DNA from: an uncultured Prevotellaceae bacterium
Lineage (GTDB): Bacteria > Bacteroidota > Bacteroidia > Bacteroidales > Bacteroidaceae
Direction of reading: 5' to 3'
Length of the DNA: 36,410 nucleotides
Assembly: GCA_946625675.1 (NCBI GenBank)
Contig: CAMOTI010000169.1
Coordinates: 1-36,410, forward strand
Below the pieces are notes generated by a model that worked only from the letters and a program-made list of their open reading frames with translations, did not search any database and was not told where the DNA came from. Positions within the stretch are counted from its first letter, which is position 1. The number at the start of each line of letters is the position of its first letter. This document shows positions 25,734-35,318 of the stretch, in pieces. A program made the position numbers and the translations under genes.

Positions 25734-27566
25734 ATGAAAAAGATAGTATATTCATTAATGACATGCCTCACCCTGCTTTTCGCACTGCAGGCATGCTCGC
25801 CCGACGACTACAGTCTGGGAAAGAAGGATGTGACGTCGGAGGACTTGGTCGAGGGGATTGCCTTCACCATCACGCACGACCAGTCGAATCCTAACATCGT
25901 TTACCTCGAGAGCAAGATGCCGGACAACTACCAGGTGCTCTGGAACCATCCTCAGGGACGCTCTCAGGGAAAGAAAGTGACGCTGAAATTCCCGTTTGCC
26001 GGAACATACCAGGTGCAGATGGGAGTTGAGACTCGTGGAGGCGTCGTTTATGGTGACTATGTAGACTTCACCATCGACGACTTCTGTGCAGACTTCGTAA
26101 GCGACCCGCTTTGGGAGACACTCACCGGTGGTGTCGGACACTCAAAGACATGGTACCTCGACCTCGACGAGAACGCGGTGTGCCGCTATTTCGTCGGACC
26201 GCTCTATTTCTATGGAACGGCCGACAACTGGAACACCGTCACGCTCGGACAGACTGTCGAAGGAGACAGCTGGAGCTGGGGTGCAGACTGGGCAGGTAAC
26301 GGAAGCTGGCTCTTTGGCTCAACGGGTGCCATCGACTTCGGTTCTATGACTTTCTCGCTCGAGGGAGGTGCTAACATCATAGTAGACGACAAAGCACACA
26401 ACCGCGTCATGAACGGTACGTTCCAGATGGATACCGACAACCACACGATGAAGCTCACCGACGCTGAGATCCTGCACGACCCGGGCCGTGACGCCATCGT
26501 TACCCAGTGGGGAAACATCACCATTCTCGCTCTCGACGAGAACCACATGCAGCTGGCTGTACTCCGTGACAACGACCCGAACGAGGGACCGTGTCTGCTC
26601 TCTTACAACTTCATCTCAGAGGACTACAAGAACAACTGGTCACCGGACAACGCAGGTGACACAGAGGTGTTCCCCGCTCTGGCTGAGGACTGGAGAGACT
26701 ACGTAGAGCCGAAGACGTCTAAGCAGATGACATTCAAGTTTGCTGATGAGGACTGGTTCGACATCATGAACCTCGACGGAACCAACAAGGGCCTCACGGG
26801 CAGCTACACTGCCAATGACGCCATCAGCGACATCCGTCTCGAGTTCAACCGCAACGACAACACCTATAAGTACACCGCCGGCAGCGGAGACGTCGTTTCG
26901 GGTACTTACACTCTCTCTGACGACGGTGTCTACACCTTCTCTGACGGCATCATCGCCGAAAACCTCTCTTCCGACGGCACTTTCCAGATGAAGGCCAATG
27001 CCGACAACACGCTGAGAATCATGCAAGTGGTACTCGACGACTATACTGGAGGCATCAAGGACCTCTGGCTCGGATCTGAGATGAAGGACGACCAGGGCAA
27101 CCGCATTCAGTATATGGGATACCACCTCGTGCCTGTTGTGGCGGGAGCGGGAGACGTAAAGCGTTACACCGGTATTCTGCAGTTCTTCGACACCGACTGG
27201 GTGTTCCAGACATCTGAGAAAGTCTTCATCACAGGAGACGGATCTTACACCTTCACCATCAACGGTAGCAGCGACAAACCATATGGTATTTTCCTCGACG
27301 TGGCTAAGATATTCAAGGACAACGTCAATGTCGACCTCATCATCACCAGCATCAAGGCTGACGGTAAGGATGTGCCGTTCGACGACACCGTCATCGACCG
27401 TGGCGTGGGCGACGACCCGGGAACGGCCAGACGTTATATCCTCAACCCGTGGGGAGCAACTGCTGCCGACGCGCCTAACTATGTGTTCACCAGCTCACTC
27501 GAAGTCACTATCAAGGTGGTGATGGACAGCGGAAGCAACGTGATGAATCCAGAAGCAACTGAATAA
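25734..27566 (+). CDS. PUL surface lipoprotein (SusE/SGBP-position), PKD-like domain plus shared C-terminal module
   Basis: This 610-aa lipoprotein has its lipobox at LQAC (Cys21). A PKD/Ig-like domain is visible at about residues 60-115 (AGTYQVQMGVETRGGVVYGD). The middle has repeated beta-rich stretches, including two lipocalin-like pieces (SGSYT/VSGTYTLSDDGVYTFSDG). The C-terminal 160 residues contain LQFFDTDW, ITGDGSYTF, ITSIKADGK and RRYILNPWGATAADAPNY, which match blocks in the next protein. Its position after susD is that of surface glycan-binding proteins, which help hold the polymer at the cell surface. No enzyme motif was recognised, and binding function is inferred from position and architecture. 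Confidence 0.8.
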   Translation: MKKIVYSLMTCLTLLFALQACSPDDYSLGKKDVTSEDLVEGIAFTITHDQSNPNIVYLESKMPDNYQVLWNHPQGRSQGKKVTLKFPFAGTYQVQMGVETRGGVVYGDYVDFTIDDFCADFVSDPLWETLTGGVGHSKTWYLDLDENAVCRYFVGPLYFYGTADNWNTVTLGQTVEGDSWSWGADWAGNGSWLFGSTGAIDFGSMTFSLEGGANIIVDDKAHNRVMNGTFQMDTDNHTMKLTDAEILHDPGRDAIVTQWGNITILALDENHMQLAVLRDNDPNEGPCLLSYNFISEDYKNNWSPDNAGDTEVFPALAEDWRDYVEPKTSKQMTFKFADEDWFDIMNLDGTNKGLTGSYTANDAISDIRLEFNRNDNTYKYTAGSGDVVSGTYTLSDDGVYTFSDGIIAENLSSDGTFQMKANADNTLRIMQVVLDDYTGGIKDLWLGSEMKDDQGNRIQYMGYHLVPVVAGAGDVKRYTGILQFFDTDWVFQTSEKVFITGDGSYTFTINGSSDKPYGIFLDVAKIFKDNVNVDLIITSIKADGKDVPFDDTVIDRGVGDDPGTARRYILNPWGATAADAPNYVFTSSLEVTIKVVMDSGSNVMNPEATE

Positions 27567-27588
27567 CCTATAAAAACTTTGACGAATT

Positions 27589-29730
27589 ATGAATGCAAAA
27601 TATATTTTAGGTGCCGCATGTCTCGCGATCGGATTCTCCTTCACGGCTTGCTCCGACGATGACGACTACAAGGCATACAGCGGAAATGTACTCTCTGTGG
27701 TACAAACAGGAGACGCGGCTGTCACCGCCACTACTGCCACCACTACGGGTACGGTGCTTGACCTCTCGTCTTTCGCATCGGCGTCTTATGAGGTCGGTAC
27801 GGTATACTCTACATCCAACACCCCGACTACAAGCGGTAAACGACAGCCGGGAACGCTTGCACAGGATGGAACGGTAACGGCTACTATCGCGGAGCTGACG
27901 AAGGGACAAACTTACTATTATGCCACTTATGTCACCCTTCAGGGAAAAGTCACGCAGTATGGAGATGTGAAGTCTTTCTACACCACCGATGCCAACATCG
28001 CCTCAACAACGGGCGAGGTCACGGCTACGAAGGCTACTCTCAACGCTACGGTCAGCCAGACGGCGGACATCATCAATGCGGGGGCTACCGAAATCGAGTA
28101 TGGATTCAAGCTCGCGGCTGATGAGGAAGGGGTCCAGGAGGGCATCGACTTCCCGGCTGCCGGTGAGGCTACCTCTTTCTCTCAGCAAGTGGAGGGTCTG
28201 CTTCCGGGAAAGACTTACTACTATGCGTCTTACTTCAAGATTGGAAACGGACTGGTATACAGCGACGTACAGTCTTTCACAACCAAGAGCATGGAGATGG
28301 AGTATGTTGACCTCGGACTTACCGTCATGTGGGCCAAGTACAACCTCGGTGCAGAGGCTGAGACGGAGCTCGGAGGACTCTACGGATATGGCGACATCAC
28401 CGGACTCAAAACATCGGAGTATGCGGCGCAGTACGCCACAGGCGACATCGCAGGGACGCAGAACGACATCGCGCTCGCCATCAGCAGCGCTATCGACGGA
28501 GAGGCAACTAAGCAGAGCATGATGCCGACACAGGCTCAGATTGAGGAGCTCATGGCCAACACGACAAAGGAATTCACGGAGATTGAAGGGGTTCCTGGAT
28601 ACAAGCTCACGGCAAAGAACGGGAACTACGTATTCTTCCCTGCCGCTGGATATCGCAATCTGACGTCTGTCGCCGACGAGGGAGTGGCCGGATACTACTG
28701 GTCGGGAAATATTAACCCTACCAACGGTGACTATGCCAACACCATTACTTTCTCCAACGACAATTTCGCTACGGGAACCAGCGCCCGGCAGCTCGGTCTC
28801 TCAGTCCGCTCTGTTCGCGAAGCTGAGCCACAGGCTACGCTCGACGTCGACAACTCGAAGATCATCTATGGTGACATCGAAAACAACGGACGATTCCGCA
28901 TCGAGATTTTCAATCTCTACGGTGCAGGCACGAATGCCAACCCGCCTATCGACATCAACAAGCTGAAGTTTGAGAAGAATATGATCGTGAAGTTCACGCT
29001 TGAAGGACTTCCAGAGGAAGGCGTGGACTGCTATGGAGGACTGGAATACGCGGACGACAGCTGGGATCCGTCTCTCTGGAGCGAATTCAACTGCAAGTAC
29101 GACTGCCACGTCACGAAGAACGGCACGTACACCGTGTGGATGGAGACAGCTGCTTTGGCTGAGGGTGCCGCTGTATTCTGCATTGACATCGACGGTCTCC
29201 ACACCCAGCTCGGTGACGCCATCAGCAATGTGAAGGCCACTATCGAGAGTATTTCCTTCGACGTCGACGACAGTGCTATCCAATATTATGTGGACAACAA
29301 CCTCGTGCAGTTCAACAACAAGGATGGAAACGGAGTGGACGGACGTGTTGAAATCTTCAACGAGTGGGGCGCCACCAAGGCTGCTGGGGCTGACTACAGC
29401 GACCTCAAGTTCAAGAACTCGTATATGATTGTCAACTTCACAATCTCTGGAATCGACGGCAACCTCGTCAGTGGCGCGACCGGCAGCTACAAGACGGAGC
29501 TCTCCTTCGCCGACCAGGGATGGGCGTGTCAGTACTGGGGAGGATTCGCCCCGGCAGGGACAACAGTTACAGGAGACGGTACCTACGAGGTGTGGGCTCC
29601 GCTCTCTGGCGACGCTACTGCAGGTCCGTGTGTGTGGACCATCGAGCTCTACGGACTCTGGAAGGACCTCGTGGACGGTTCGAAGGTGAAGGCCACCATC
29701 AACAGTGTGATTGTTCCGGGAAAAGAATAG
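27589..29730 (+). CDS. PUL surface lipoprotein with FN3-like, DUF1566-like and duplicated C-terminal modules
   Basis: This 713-aa lipoprotein has its lipobox at FTAC (Cys21) followed by acidic SDDDD, which suits surface export. Two fibronectin-III-like repeats cover about residues 30-130 and 131-233; each ends in a KGQTYYYATY / PGKTYYYASY then SFYTT/SFTTK pattern. Residues about 236-410 form a domain beginning YVDLGLTVMWAKYNLGA and ending RQLGLSVRSVRE, of the DUF1566/FGE-related kind common in Bacteroidota. Two related modules follow (about 415-557 and 558-712), with RIEIFNLYGA / RVEIFNEWGA and VKATIESI / VKATINSV. No catalytic motif was seen. It probably binds glycan at the surface next to SusCD. 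Confidence 0.78.
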   Translation: MNAKYILGAACLAIGFSFTACSDDDDYKAYSGNVLSVVQTGDAAVTATTATTTGTVLDLSSFASASYEVGTVYSTSNTPTTSGKRQPGTLAQDGTVTATIAELTKGQTYYYATYVTLQGKVTQYGDVKSFYTTDANIASTTGEVTATKATLNATVSQTADIINAGATEIEYGFKLAADEEGVQEGIDFPAAGEATSFSQQVEGLLPGKTYYYASYFKIGNGLVYSDVQSFTTKSMEMEYVDLGLTVMWAKYNLGAEAETELGGLYGYGDITGLKTSEYAAQYATGDIAGTQNDIALAISSAIDGEATKQSMMPTQAQIEELMANTTKEFTEIEGVPGYKLTAKNGNYVFFPAAGYRNLTSVADEGVAGYYWSGNINPTNGDYANTITFSNDNFATGTSARQLGLSVRSVREAEPQATLDVDNSKIIYGDIENNGRFRIEIFNLYGAGTNANPPIDINKLKFEKNMIVKFTLEGLPEEGVDCYGGLEYADDSWDPSLWSEFNCKYDCHVTKNGTYTVWMETAALAEGAAVFCIDIDGLHTQLGDAISNVKATIESISFDVDDSAIQYYVDNNLVQFNNKDGNGVDGRVEIFNEWGATKAAGADYSDLKFKNSYMIVNFTISGIDGNLVSGATGSYKTELSFADQGWACQYWGGFAPAGTTVTGDGTYEVWAPLSGDATAGPCVWTIELYGLWKDLVDGSKVKATINSVIVPGKE

Positions 29731-29803
29731 ATAGTAACATTATTAGGCTCCTGCCGGCATCCACAGGGTGTCGGCGGGAGCAAACCAAAATCTGAAAAAA
29801 GAA

Positions 29804-31591
29804 ATGAAAAGATATTTCAAATTTATGTCGCTGCTACTGCTGGCGGTATTCGCATTTGCCAATACGGCGTGCAGCGATGACGACGAAAGCCAGGCGAACT
29901 ACGGAAAGACGAAGGATTTCATCGTCAGCAAGACCGACATCACCTTCTTCAGTGAGGGTGGGGTGGCAGTCCTGTCGGTGAAGGCGCCGTCGGCTCCTCA
30001 GGTATCAGCAAGCGAGTCCTGGCTCACAGTCGCTCCCAAGTCATCTTCCGCTGTGACGTATAACTACGATGTCACCGCCGCGGAATATAACGGGGTGGAG
30101 GACAGAACAGCCACCATCAACGTGACTGTGGCTGGAGAGACGAAGACTGTTACCGTCACCCAGCTCTCAGCCGACGGAATCACCATCACTTCCGGCAAGG
30201 AGTCAACCATCGGCGCTGAGGGTGGAATCGTCAACATCAAGGTGGCGGCTAACGGAGATTATTCCGTGAAAATAAACAACGAGTGGATAACCAACTCACT
30301 GACGGCAGCCAAGACACGTGCCATGGAGGAGACCACACATGCCTTCGTCGTGGCGAAGAACGCCGGATCGGAGCGTAAGGGTACCATTTCGTTCATCCTC
30401 GACGACATCACCGTCACAGCCACCATCACGCAGGAAGGTGCACAGATGGGCAACATCACTTCCGACGCCAAGACCATCGCGAAGAACATGTATCCGGGAT
30501 GGAACCTCGGAAACACTATGGAGGCAAGCGGAAACAACCTCGCAGCCGAGACCGCATGGCAGTCTACAAAGACCACACAGCAGCTGCTCGACTATGTCAA
30601 GAGCCAGGGCTTCAAGTCCGTTCGTATTCCTTGCTCATGGATGCAGCATGCTTCCGACGGAAAGATTGACGCCCAGTGGATGGCACGCGTGAAGGAGGTT
30701 GTGAACTACTGCATCGCAGCCGACCTCTACGTCATGCTCAACGACCACTATGACGGGGGTTGGATTGAGGTGCTCGGCTTCTCCAAGAGCGCTTCTTCTT
30801 ACGAGAAGGTTGACGAGAATGACATCACTGCCAAGATTGCTGACCTCAAGAACATCTGGACACAGATTGCAGAGGAGTTCAAGGACTACGACGAGCACCT
30901 GCTCTTCGCAGGCATGAACGAGCCGTTCCAGCAGTACGACCTCTTCCATAACCACCACCAGGAGCTCACACCTATCCTCAACCGCTACAACCAGGCGTTC
31001 GTGGAGGCTGTGCGTGCCACTGGCGGTAACAACAGCCAGCGTGCCCTCGTTGTGCAAGGACCGTCGGTCAACATCGCATCCACCACCAACGCGGCTTACG
31101 GATTCACCATGCCTGACGACGCGGCGCAGGATGCGCTCATGGTGGAGGTGCACTATTACGACCCGTGGGACTTCTGCGGAGGCAGCGGCGTCTACTACTG
31201 GGGCAAGGCCAACCACCACACCGAGAACAACGCTTCCTTCGGCGAGGAGGACTGGGTGAAGAGCCAGTTCCAGCTTATGAAGACCAACTTCGTCGACAAG
31301 GGTTACCCTGTCATCGTGGGTGAGTGCGGAGCCAACTGGAAAGACCTCAGCGGTGTCAGCGGAGCCAGCCAGGACAAGCACAACGCGTCCATCAAGTCAT
31401 TCTTCTATGAGACGTCAAAGCAGGCTGTCGACAACGGACTTGTGCTCATGGTATGGGACATCAACGCCACGAACCAGAACGGAACAAACGGAACCATGAC
31501 CATCCTTAACCGCGGAAACCTCAGTGTGTTCTGTCCGTATGCCATGGACGGAATCAAGGAGGGTAATGCCGCCGGTGCATGGCCATACTGA
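29804..31591 (+). CDS. GH5 endo-glucanase lipoprotein with two BACON domains
   Basis: The start chosen is the ATG at 29804 (MKRYFKFMSL), giving 595 aa; an upstream in-frame ATG at 29768 would place charged residues before the signal. The lipobox is ANTAC (Cys23), followed by SDDDES. Two BACON domains lie at about 38-122 and 126-213 (each with a WLT/WIT core and ending VTVTQ / ATITQEG). A GH5 barrel covers about 225-595, with GWNLGNTME, KSVRIPCSW, the acid/base Glu373 in GMNEP and the nucleophile Glu507 in VIVGECGAN. GWNLGNTM and the BACON link resemble subfamily GH5_4, which includes endo-beta-glucanases and xyloglucanases. It probably cuts the polymer at the cell surface before SusCD uptake. 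It is the last gene of the locus. Confidence 0.93.
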   Translation: MKRYFKFMSLLLLAVFAFANTACSDDDESQANYGKTKDFIVSKTDITFFSEGGVAVLSVKAPSAPQVSASESWLTVAPKSSSAVTYNYDVTAAEYNGVEDRTATINVTVAGETKTVTVTQLSADGITITSGKESTIGAEGGIVNIKVAANGDYSVKINNEWITNSLTAAKTRAMEETTHAFVVAKNAGSERKGTISFILDDITVTATITQEGAQMGNITSDAKTIAKNMYPGWNLGNTMEASGNNLAAETAWQSTKTTQQLLDYVKSQGFKSVRIPCSWMQHASDGKIDAQWMARVKEVVNYCIAADLYVMLNDHYDGGWIEVLGFSKSASSYEKVDENDITAKIADLKNIWTQIAEEFKDYDEHLLFAGMNEPFQQYDLFHNHHQELTPILNRYNQAFVEAVRATGGNNSQRALVVQGPSVNIASTTNAAYGFTMPDDAAQDALMVEVHYYDPWDFCGGSGVYYWGKANHHTENNASFGEEDWVKSQFQLMKTNFVDKGYPVIVGECGANWKDLSGVSGASQDKHNASIKSFFYETSKQAVDNGLVLMVWDINATNQNGTNGTMTILNRGNLSVFCPYAMDGIKEGNAAGAWPY

Positions 31592-31626
31592 TTTGTCACT
31601 ACTAGCTAACTATATTATATTTGGGC

Positions 31627-31660
31627 GTGCCCCCGTCTGCAGTGATGCAGGTGGGGGCAC
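31627..31660 (+). terminator. Terminator-like hairpin closing the polysaccharide locus
   Basis: A 15-bp stem (gtgccccc paired with gggggcac, extended by two G-U pairs and five more pairs) has a gtga tetraloop, 35 bp after the GH5 stop. The following T-stretch is short (aatttt), so it may be a weaker terminator or a transcript-stabilising 3' hairpin. Confidence 0.75.
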
Positions 31661-31840
31661 AATTTTGAAAAACCGGACATGACGGAAGGGTGAATTGAAA
31701 ATGTCATTTAGCTATGAATTTTTTCTGTTTTGTATTTTGAGCCCCATTAAAATGTATTAAATATAGTTAAAATAGGTTAAATTACATATTAATACAAAGG
31801 AAAACACTCCCATAATATATGGTGTTTGGAGATTTTTTTG

Positions 31841-32074
31841 TAACTTTGCACCGCTTTTTAGGCTGCGTCCTAAATTGACCGGCGCGTTGACCGGCGCGAG
31901 AGCTGGTCTGATAAGCGAAAAGTTAGGAGAATAATGCGCTATATATAATATAAGGTGTAGGGATGCACCGGTTATGCAAAGTGCAGTAAGCGGTTGAGGT
32001 ATTACCCGGCTGAAGATTCTCCATAATGGAATGAAATAAAATCATAAATATATAATAACATAAAAATTTTTAAA
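31841..32074 (+). promoter_or_regulatory. Promoter and structured leader of the str ribosomal operon
   Basis: TAACTTTG at 31841-31848 matches the -7 consensus, but no TTTG sits at the right distance upstream. The leader of about 220 nt before rpsL has no ORF. It contains a 12-bp tandem duplication at 31875-31898 and a 7-bp inverted repeat (ggagaat 31926-31932, attctcc 32016-32022) enclosing GC-rich sequence with smaller stems. The stretch from the GH5 terminator to 31840 is AT-rich with nothing recognised. Long structured leaders of ribosomal operons often mediate feedback by a ribosomal protein; that role here is inferred. Confidence 0.5.
31875..31898. repeat. Perfect 12-bp tandem duplication in the rpsL leader
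   Basis: The unit ttgaccggcgcg occurs twice in direct succession, at 31875-31886 and 31887-31898, about 27 nt downstream of the -7 box. It therefore lies near the 5' end of the predicted transcript. Confidence 0.9.
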
Positions 32075-32455
32075 ATGCCTACTATTCAGCAACTAGTAAG
32101 AAAAGGAAGACGTGTGCTGGTAGACAAAAGTAAATCTCCTGCTCTGGACTCATGTCCTCAGCGTCGCGGAGTTTGCGTACGTGTCTACACCACGACTCCT
32201 AAGAAGCCTAATTCGGCAATGAGAAAAGTCGCGCGTGTGCGCCTCACCAACAAGAAGGAAGTGAACTCTTACATCCCAGGAGAGGGACACAACCTGCAGG
32301 AGCACTCAATCGTACTTGTACGTGGCGGCCGTGTAAAGGACCTTCCAGGTGTGCGTTACCACATCATTCGTGGTGCTCTCGACACCGCCGGCGTAGCCAG
32401 CCGTACTCAGAGACGAAGCAAATATGGCGCTAAGCGGCCTAAGGCTAAGAAGTAA
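32075..32455 (+). CDS. rpsL: 30S ribosomal protein S12
   Basis: This 126-aa protein is a normal S12. It starts [12 protein letters not shown], has [20 protein letters not shown] followed by [17 protein letters not shown] (the decoding-centre loop), then the [13 protein letters not shown] segment, and a basic C-terminus. S12 sits at the 30S decoding site and affects accuracy; the Lys residues in TTTPKKPNS are where streptomycin-resistance changes occur in the family, and both lysines are present here. It is the first gene of the str operon, 137 bp upstream of rpsG. Confidence 0.99.
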   Translation: MPTIQQLVRKGRRVLVDKSKSPALDSCPQRRGVCVRVYTTTPKKPNSAMRKVARVRLTNKKEVNSYIPGEGHNLQEHSIVLVRGGRVKDLPGVRYHIIRGALDTAGVASRTQRRSKYGAKRPKAKK

Positions 32456-32513
32456 TCAAGAAAAGAAGTTTAAATTTTAAACATTTAGTTTGTCTTTAGC
32501 TATTTTTTACGCT

Positions 32514-32532
32514 GGTTGAGTAAATGACCCGG
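32514..32532 (+). repeat. Short motif shared with the rpsL leader, in the rpsL-rpsG spacer
   Basis: GGTTGAG followed after 6 nt by ACCCGG occurs here. The same two blocks occur with a 5-nt gap at 31992-32009 in the rpsL leader. The spacer copy is followed by a possible ccggt/accgg stem ending near 32564. The motif occurs once upstream of each of the two small-subunit genes, so it may be a protein- or RNA-processing site. The sequence match is seen; the function is a guess. Confidence 0.4.
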
Positions 32533-32591
32533 TGGGGACGTTGAAGAACGCTGATGGCAACCGGACAGACTGAAAAAAAAGAACAAACAAA

Positions 32592-33068
32592 ATGAGAAAA
32601 GCAAAACCGAAGAAGAGGGTGATCCTGCCGGACCCCGTCTATGGCGATGTGAAGGTGACGAAATTCGTCAACAACCTTATGTATGATGGTAAAAAGAGTA
32701 TTGCTTACTCCATTTTCTACAACTCACTTGCGCTTGTCGAGAAAAAACTCAAGGATGAGGAGAAGTCTTCTCTCGAAATCTGGAAGAAGGCGCTCGACAA
32801 CATCACTCCGACCGTTGAGGTGAAGAGCCGTCGAATCGGTGGTGCCACATTCCAGGTGCCTACAGAGATTCGTCCCGACCGCAAGGAGGCCATCTCCATG
32901 AAGAACCTCATTCTCTATGCTCGTAAGCGCTCTGGAAAGAGCATGGCTGAGAAGCTCAGCGCTGAAATTGTTGACGCTTACAACCAGCAGGGAGGCGCAT
33001 TCAAGCGCAAGGAGGACATGCACCGCATGGCAGAGGCTAACCGCGCTTTCGCACACTTCAGATTCTAA
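32592..33068 (+). CDS. rpsG: 30S ribosomal protein S7
   Basis: This 158-aa protein is a normal S7: [27 protein letters not shown], the [25 protein letters not shown] loop, and the C-terminal [20 protein letters not shown]-like segment. S7 organises the head of the 30S subunit and, in many bacteria, represses its own operon by binding the intercistronic mRNA. It lies between rpsL and fusA. The 115-bp gap to fusA contains a 6-bp hairpin (aggcgt 33100-33105, acgcct 33114-33119). Confidence 0.99.
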   Translation: MRKAKPKKRVILPDPVYGDVKVTKFVNNLMYDGKKSIAYSIFYNSLALVEKKLKDEEKSSLEIWKKALDNITPTVEVKSRRIGGATFQVPTEIRPDRKEAISMKNLILYARKRSGKSMAEKLSAEIVDAYNQQGGAFKRKEDMHRMAEANRAFAHFRF

Positions 33069-33183
33069 TCGCACGCCCAGAGCGGACAAGACGGCTGGTA
33101 GGCGTCGTTATCTACGCCTCAGCTTCATTCACTTGTTAGTTTTTTTAAGGTTAAAAAGAAATAAAAAGGAATAAATTTCAATT

Positions 33184-35304
33184 ATGGCAAAACGTGACTT
33201 GCATTTGACGCGCAACATCGGTATCATGGCGCATATTGATGCCGGAAAGACCACCACATCTGAGCGTATCCTCTTCTACACGGGTAAGACCCACAAAATA
33301 GGTGAGGTACACGACGGTGCGGCCACTATGGACTGGATGGCACAAGAGCAGGAGCGCGGTATAACTATTACCTCTGCTGCTACAACCTGCTTTTGGAACT
33401 ATGAGGGCCAGCAATACCAGATCAACTTGATTGACACTCCGGGACACGTGGACTTCACCGCTGAGGTGGAGCGTTCTCTTCGTGTGCTCGACGGTGCCGT
33501 CGCCACATACTGTGCCGTCGGTGGCGTACAGCCGCAGTCAGAGACCGTTTGGCGTCAGGCAGACAAATATAAGGTTCCACGTATCGGTTATGTCAACAAG
33601 ATGGACCGTAGCGGAGCTGACTTCTACGAGGTGGTTCGACAGATGAAGGAAATCCTCGGTGCAAACGCTGTTCCAGTGGTTATTCCTATCGGGGCCGAGG
33701 AGAAATTCAAGGGCGTTGTTGACCTCGTAAAGATGAAAGCCATACTCTGGCACGACGAGACCATGGGCGCCGACTACGACGTCGAGGATATTCCTGCCGA
33801 CATGATGGACGAGGCTGAGGAATGGAGAGGCAAGCTTCTCGAGGCTGTCGCTGAATACGACGACGCACTGATGGAGAAGTTCTTCGACGACCCTTCAACC
33901 ATCACTGAGGAGGAGATTCTCCGTGCTATCCGCCAGGCAACCGTGGCACAGGCTTGCACGCCTATGCTCTGCGGTTCTTCTTTCAAGAACAAAGGTGTAC
34001 AGACTCTTCTTGACTATGTGTGCGCATTCCTCCCGTCTCCTCTCGACACGGAGAACGTGGTGGGAGAGAATCCTTCTACTAAGGAGGAGGAAGACCGCAA
34101 GCCAAGTCCGGACGACAAGACCTCGGCACTCGCATTCAAAATCGCGACTGACCCTTATGTCGGAAGACTCACTTTCGTCCGTGTCTATTCTGGCAAGATC
34201 GAGGCAGGATCATATGTCTACAATCCTCGCTCAGGCAAGAAAGAGCGTATCAGCAGACTCTTCCAGATGCACTCCAACCACCAGAACCCGGTGGAGGAAA
34301 TCAGCGCAGGAGACATCGGTGCAGTTGTCGGACTGAAGGACATCCACACTGGCGACACCCTCTGCGACGAGACAGCGCCAATCGTTCTTGAGTCTATGGA
34401 CTTCCCGGATCCAGTTATCGGTATCGCCGTTGAGCCTAAGACTCAGAAGGACCTCGACAAGCTCTCTGTCGGACTCGCCAAGCTGGCTGAGGAGGATCCT
34501 ACGTTCACCGTACGTACTGACGAGCAGAGCGGACAGACTGTCATCTCGGGTATGGGCGAGCTGCACCTTGACATCATCATCGACCGACTCAAACGTGAGT
34601 TCAAGGTTGAGTGCAACCAGGGCCGTCCCCAGGTCAACTACAAAGAGGCCATCACCACTACTGTCAACCTTCGCGAGGTTTACAAGAAGCAGTCGGGTGG
34701 ACGTGGTAAGTTCGCTGACATCATTGTCAACGTTGGACCGGTGGATGAGGACTTCAAGGAGGGAGGCCTCCAGTTCTCCGACTCTGTCAAGGGCGGTAAC
34801 ATTCCGAAGGAGTTCATCCCGTCTGTACAGAAGGGATTCACCAACGCCATGAAGAACGGCGTGCTTGGCGGCTTCCCTATGGACAGCCTGAAAGTGGAGC
34901 TCGTCGACGGATCATTCCATCCCGTTGACTCCGACCAGCTCTCTTTCGAGATTGCTGCCATGCAGGCCTACAAGAACGCTTGCTCGCAGGCACACCCTGT
35001 CCTCATGGAGCCTATCATGAAGCTCGAGGTGGTTACACCTGAGGAGAACATGGGTGATGTCATCGGCGACCTCAACAAACGCCGCGGACAGGTGGAAGGA
35101 ACAGAGGCTACCCGTTCAGGTGCCAGCATCGTCAAGGCTATGGTTCCGCTGGCTGAGATGTTCGGATATGTCACCACACTCCGTACCATCACATCTGGAC
35201 GTGCCACCAGCTCTATGCAGTACGACCACCACGCGCCTGTCAGCAACTCTATCGCCAAGGCCGTGCTCACGGAATGCGGTGGAAGGGTTGACCTCGTTAA
35301 ATAG
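33184..35304 (+). CDS. fusA: Elongation factor G
   Basis: This 706-aa translocase GTPase has the usual length. The G domain has AHIDAGKTT (16-24), the switch-I region [26 protein letters not shown] (about 85) and NKMDRSG (about 138). Domains II-V follow, including [18 protein letters not shown] and the C-terminal [33 protein letters not shown]. It drives tRNA-mRNA translocation and, with RRF, ribosome recycling. Its place directly after rpsG, and the absence of tuf before rpsJ, is the Bacteroidota arrangement. This looks like the housekeeping copy, given the operon. Confidence 0.98.
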   Translation: MAKRDLHLTRNIGIMAHIDAGKTTTSERILFYTGKTHKIGEVHDGAATMDWMAQEQERGITITSAATTCFWNYEGQQYQINLIDTPGHVDFTAEVERSLRVLDGAVATYCAVGGVQPQSETVWRQADKYKVPRIGYVNKMDRSGADFYEVVRQMKEILGANAVPVVIPIGAEEKFKGVVDLVKMKAILWHDETMGADYDVEDIPADMMDEAEEWRGKLLEAVAEYDDALMEKFFDDPSTITEEEILRAIRQATVAQACTPMLCGSSFKNKGVQTLLDYVCAFLPSPLDTENVVGENPSTKEEEDRKPSPDDKTSALAFKIATDPYVGRLTFVRVYSGKIEAGSYVYNPRSGKKERISRLFQMHSNHQNPVEEISAGDIGAVVGLKDIHTGDTLCDETAPIVLESMDFPDPVIGIAVEPKTQKDLDKLSVGLAKLAEEDPTFTVRTDEQSGQTVISGMGELHLDIIIDRLKREFKVECNQGRPQVNYKEAITTTVNLREVYKKQSGGRGKFADIIVNVGPVDEDFKEGGLQFSDSVKGGNIPKEFIPSVQKGFTNAMKNGVLGGFPMDSLKVELVDGSFHPVDSDQLSFEIAAMQAYKNACSQAHPVLMEPIMKLEVVTPEENMGDVIGDLNKRRGQVEGTEATRSGASIVKAMVPLAEMFGYVTTLRTITSGRATSSMQYDHHAPVSNSIAKAVLTECGGRVDLVK

Positions 35305-35318
35305 AATTATCAGTGACA

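Noticed and set aside
30635-31381. A 248-codon minus-strand open frame opposite the GH5 gene
   Set aside because: The plus strand encodes the GH5 catalytic domain here; the antisense peptide is Val/Leu/His-rich filler.
31825-31848. Complete -33/-7 promoter for rpsL using TTTG at 31825
   Set aside because: The spacing to TAACTTTG is only 12 nt, too short for this promoter class, so only the -7 element is reported.
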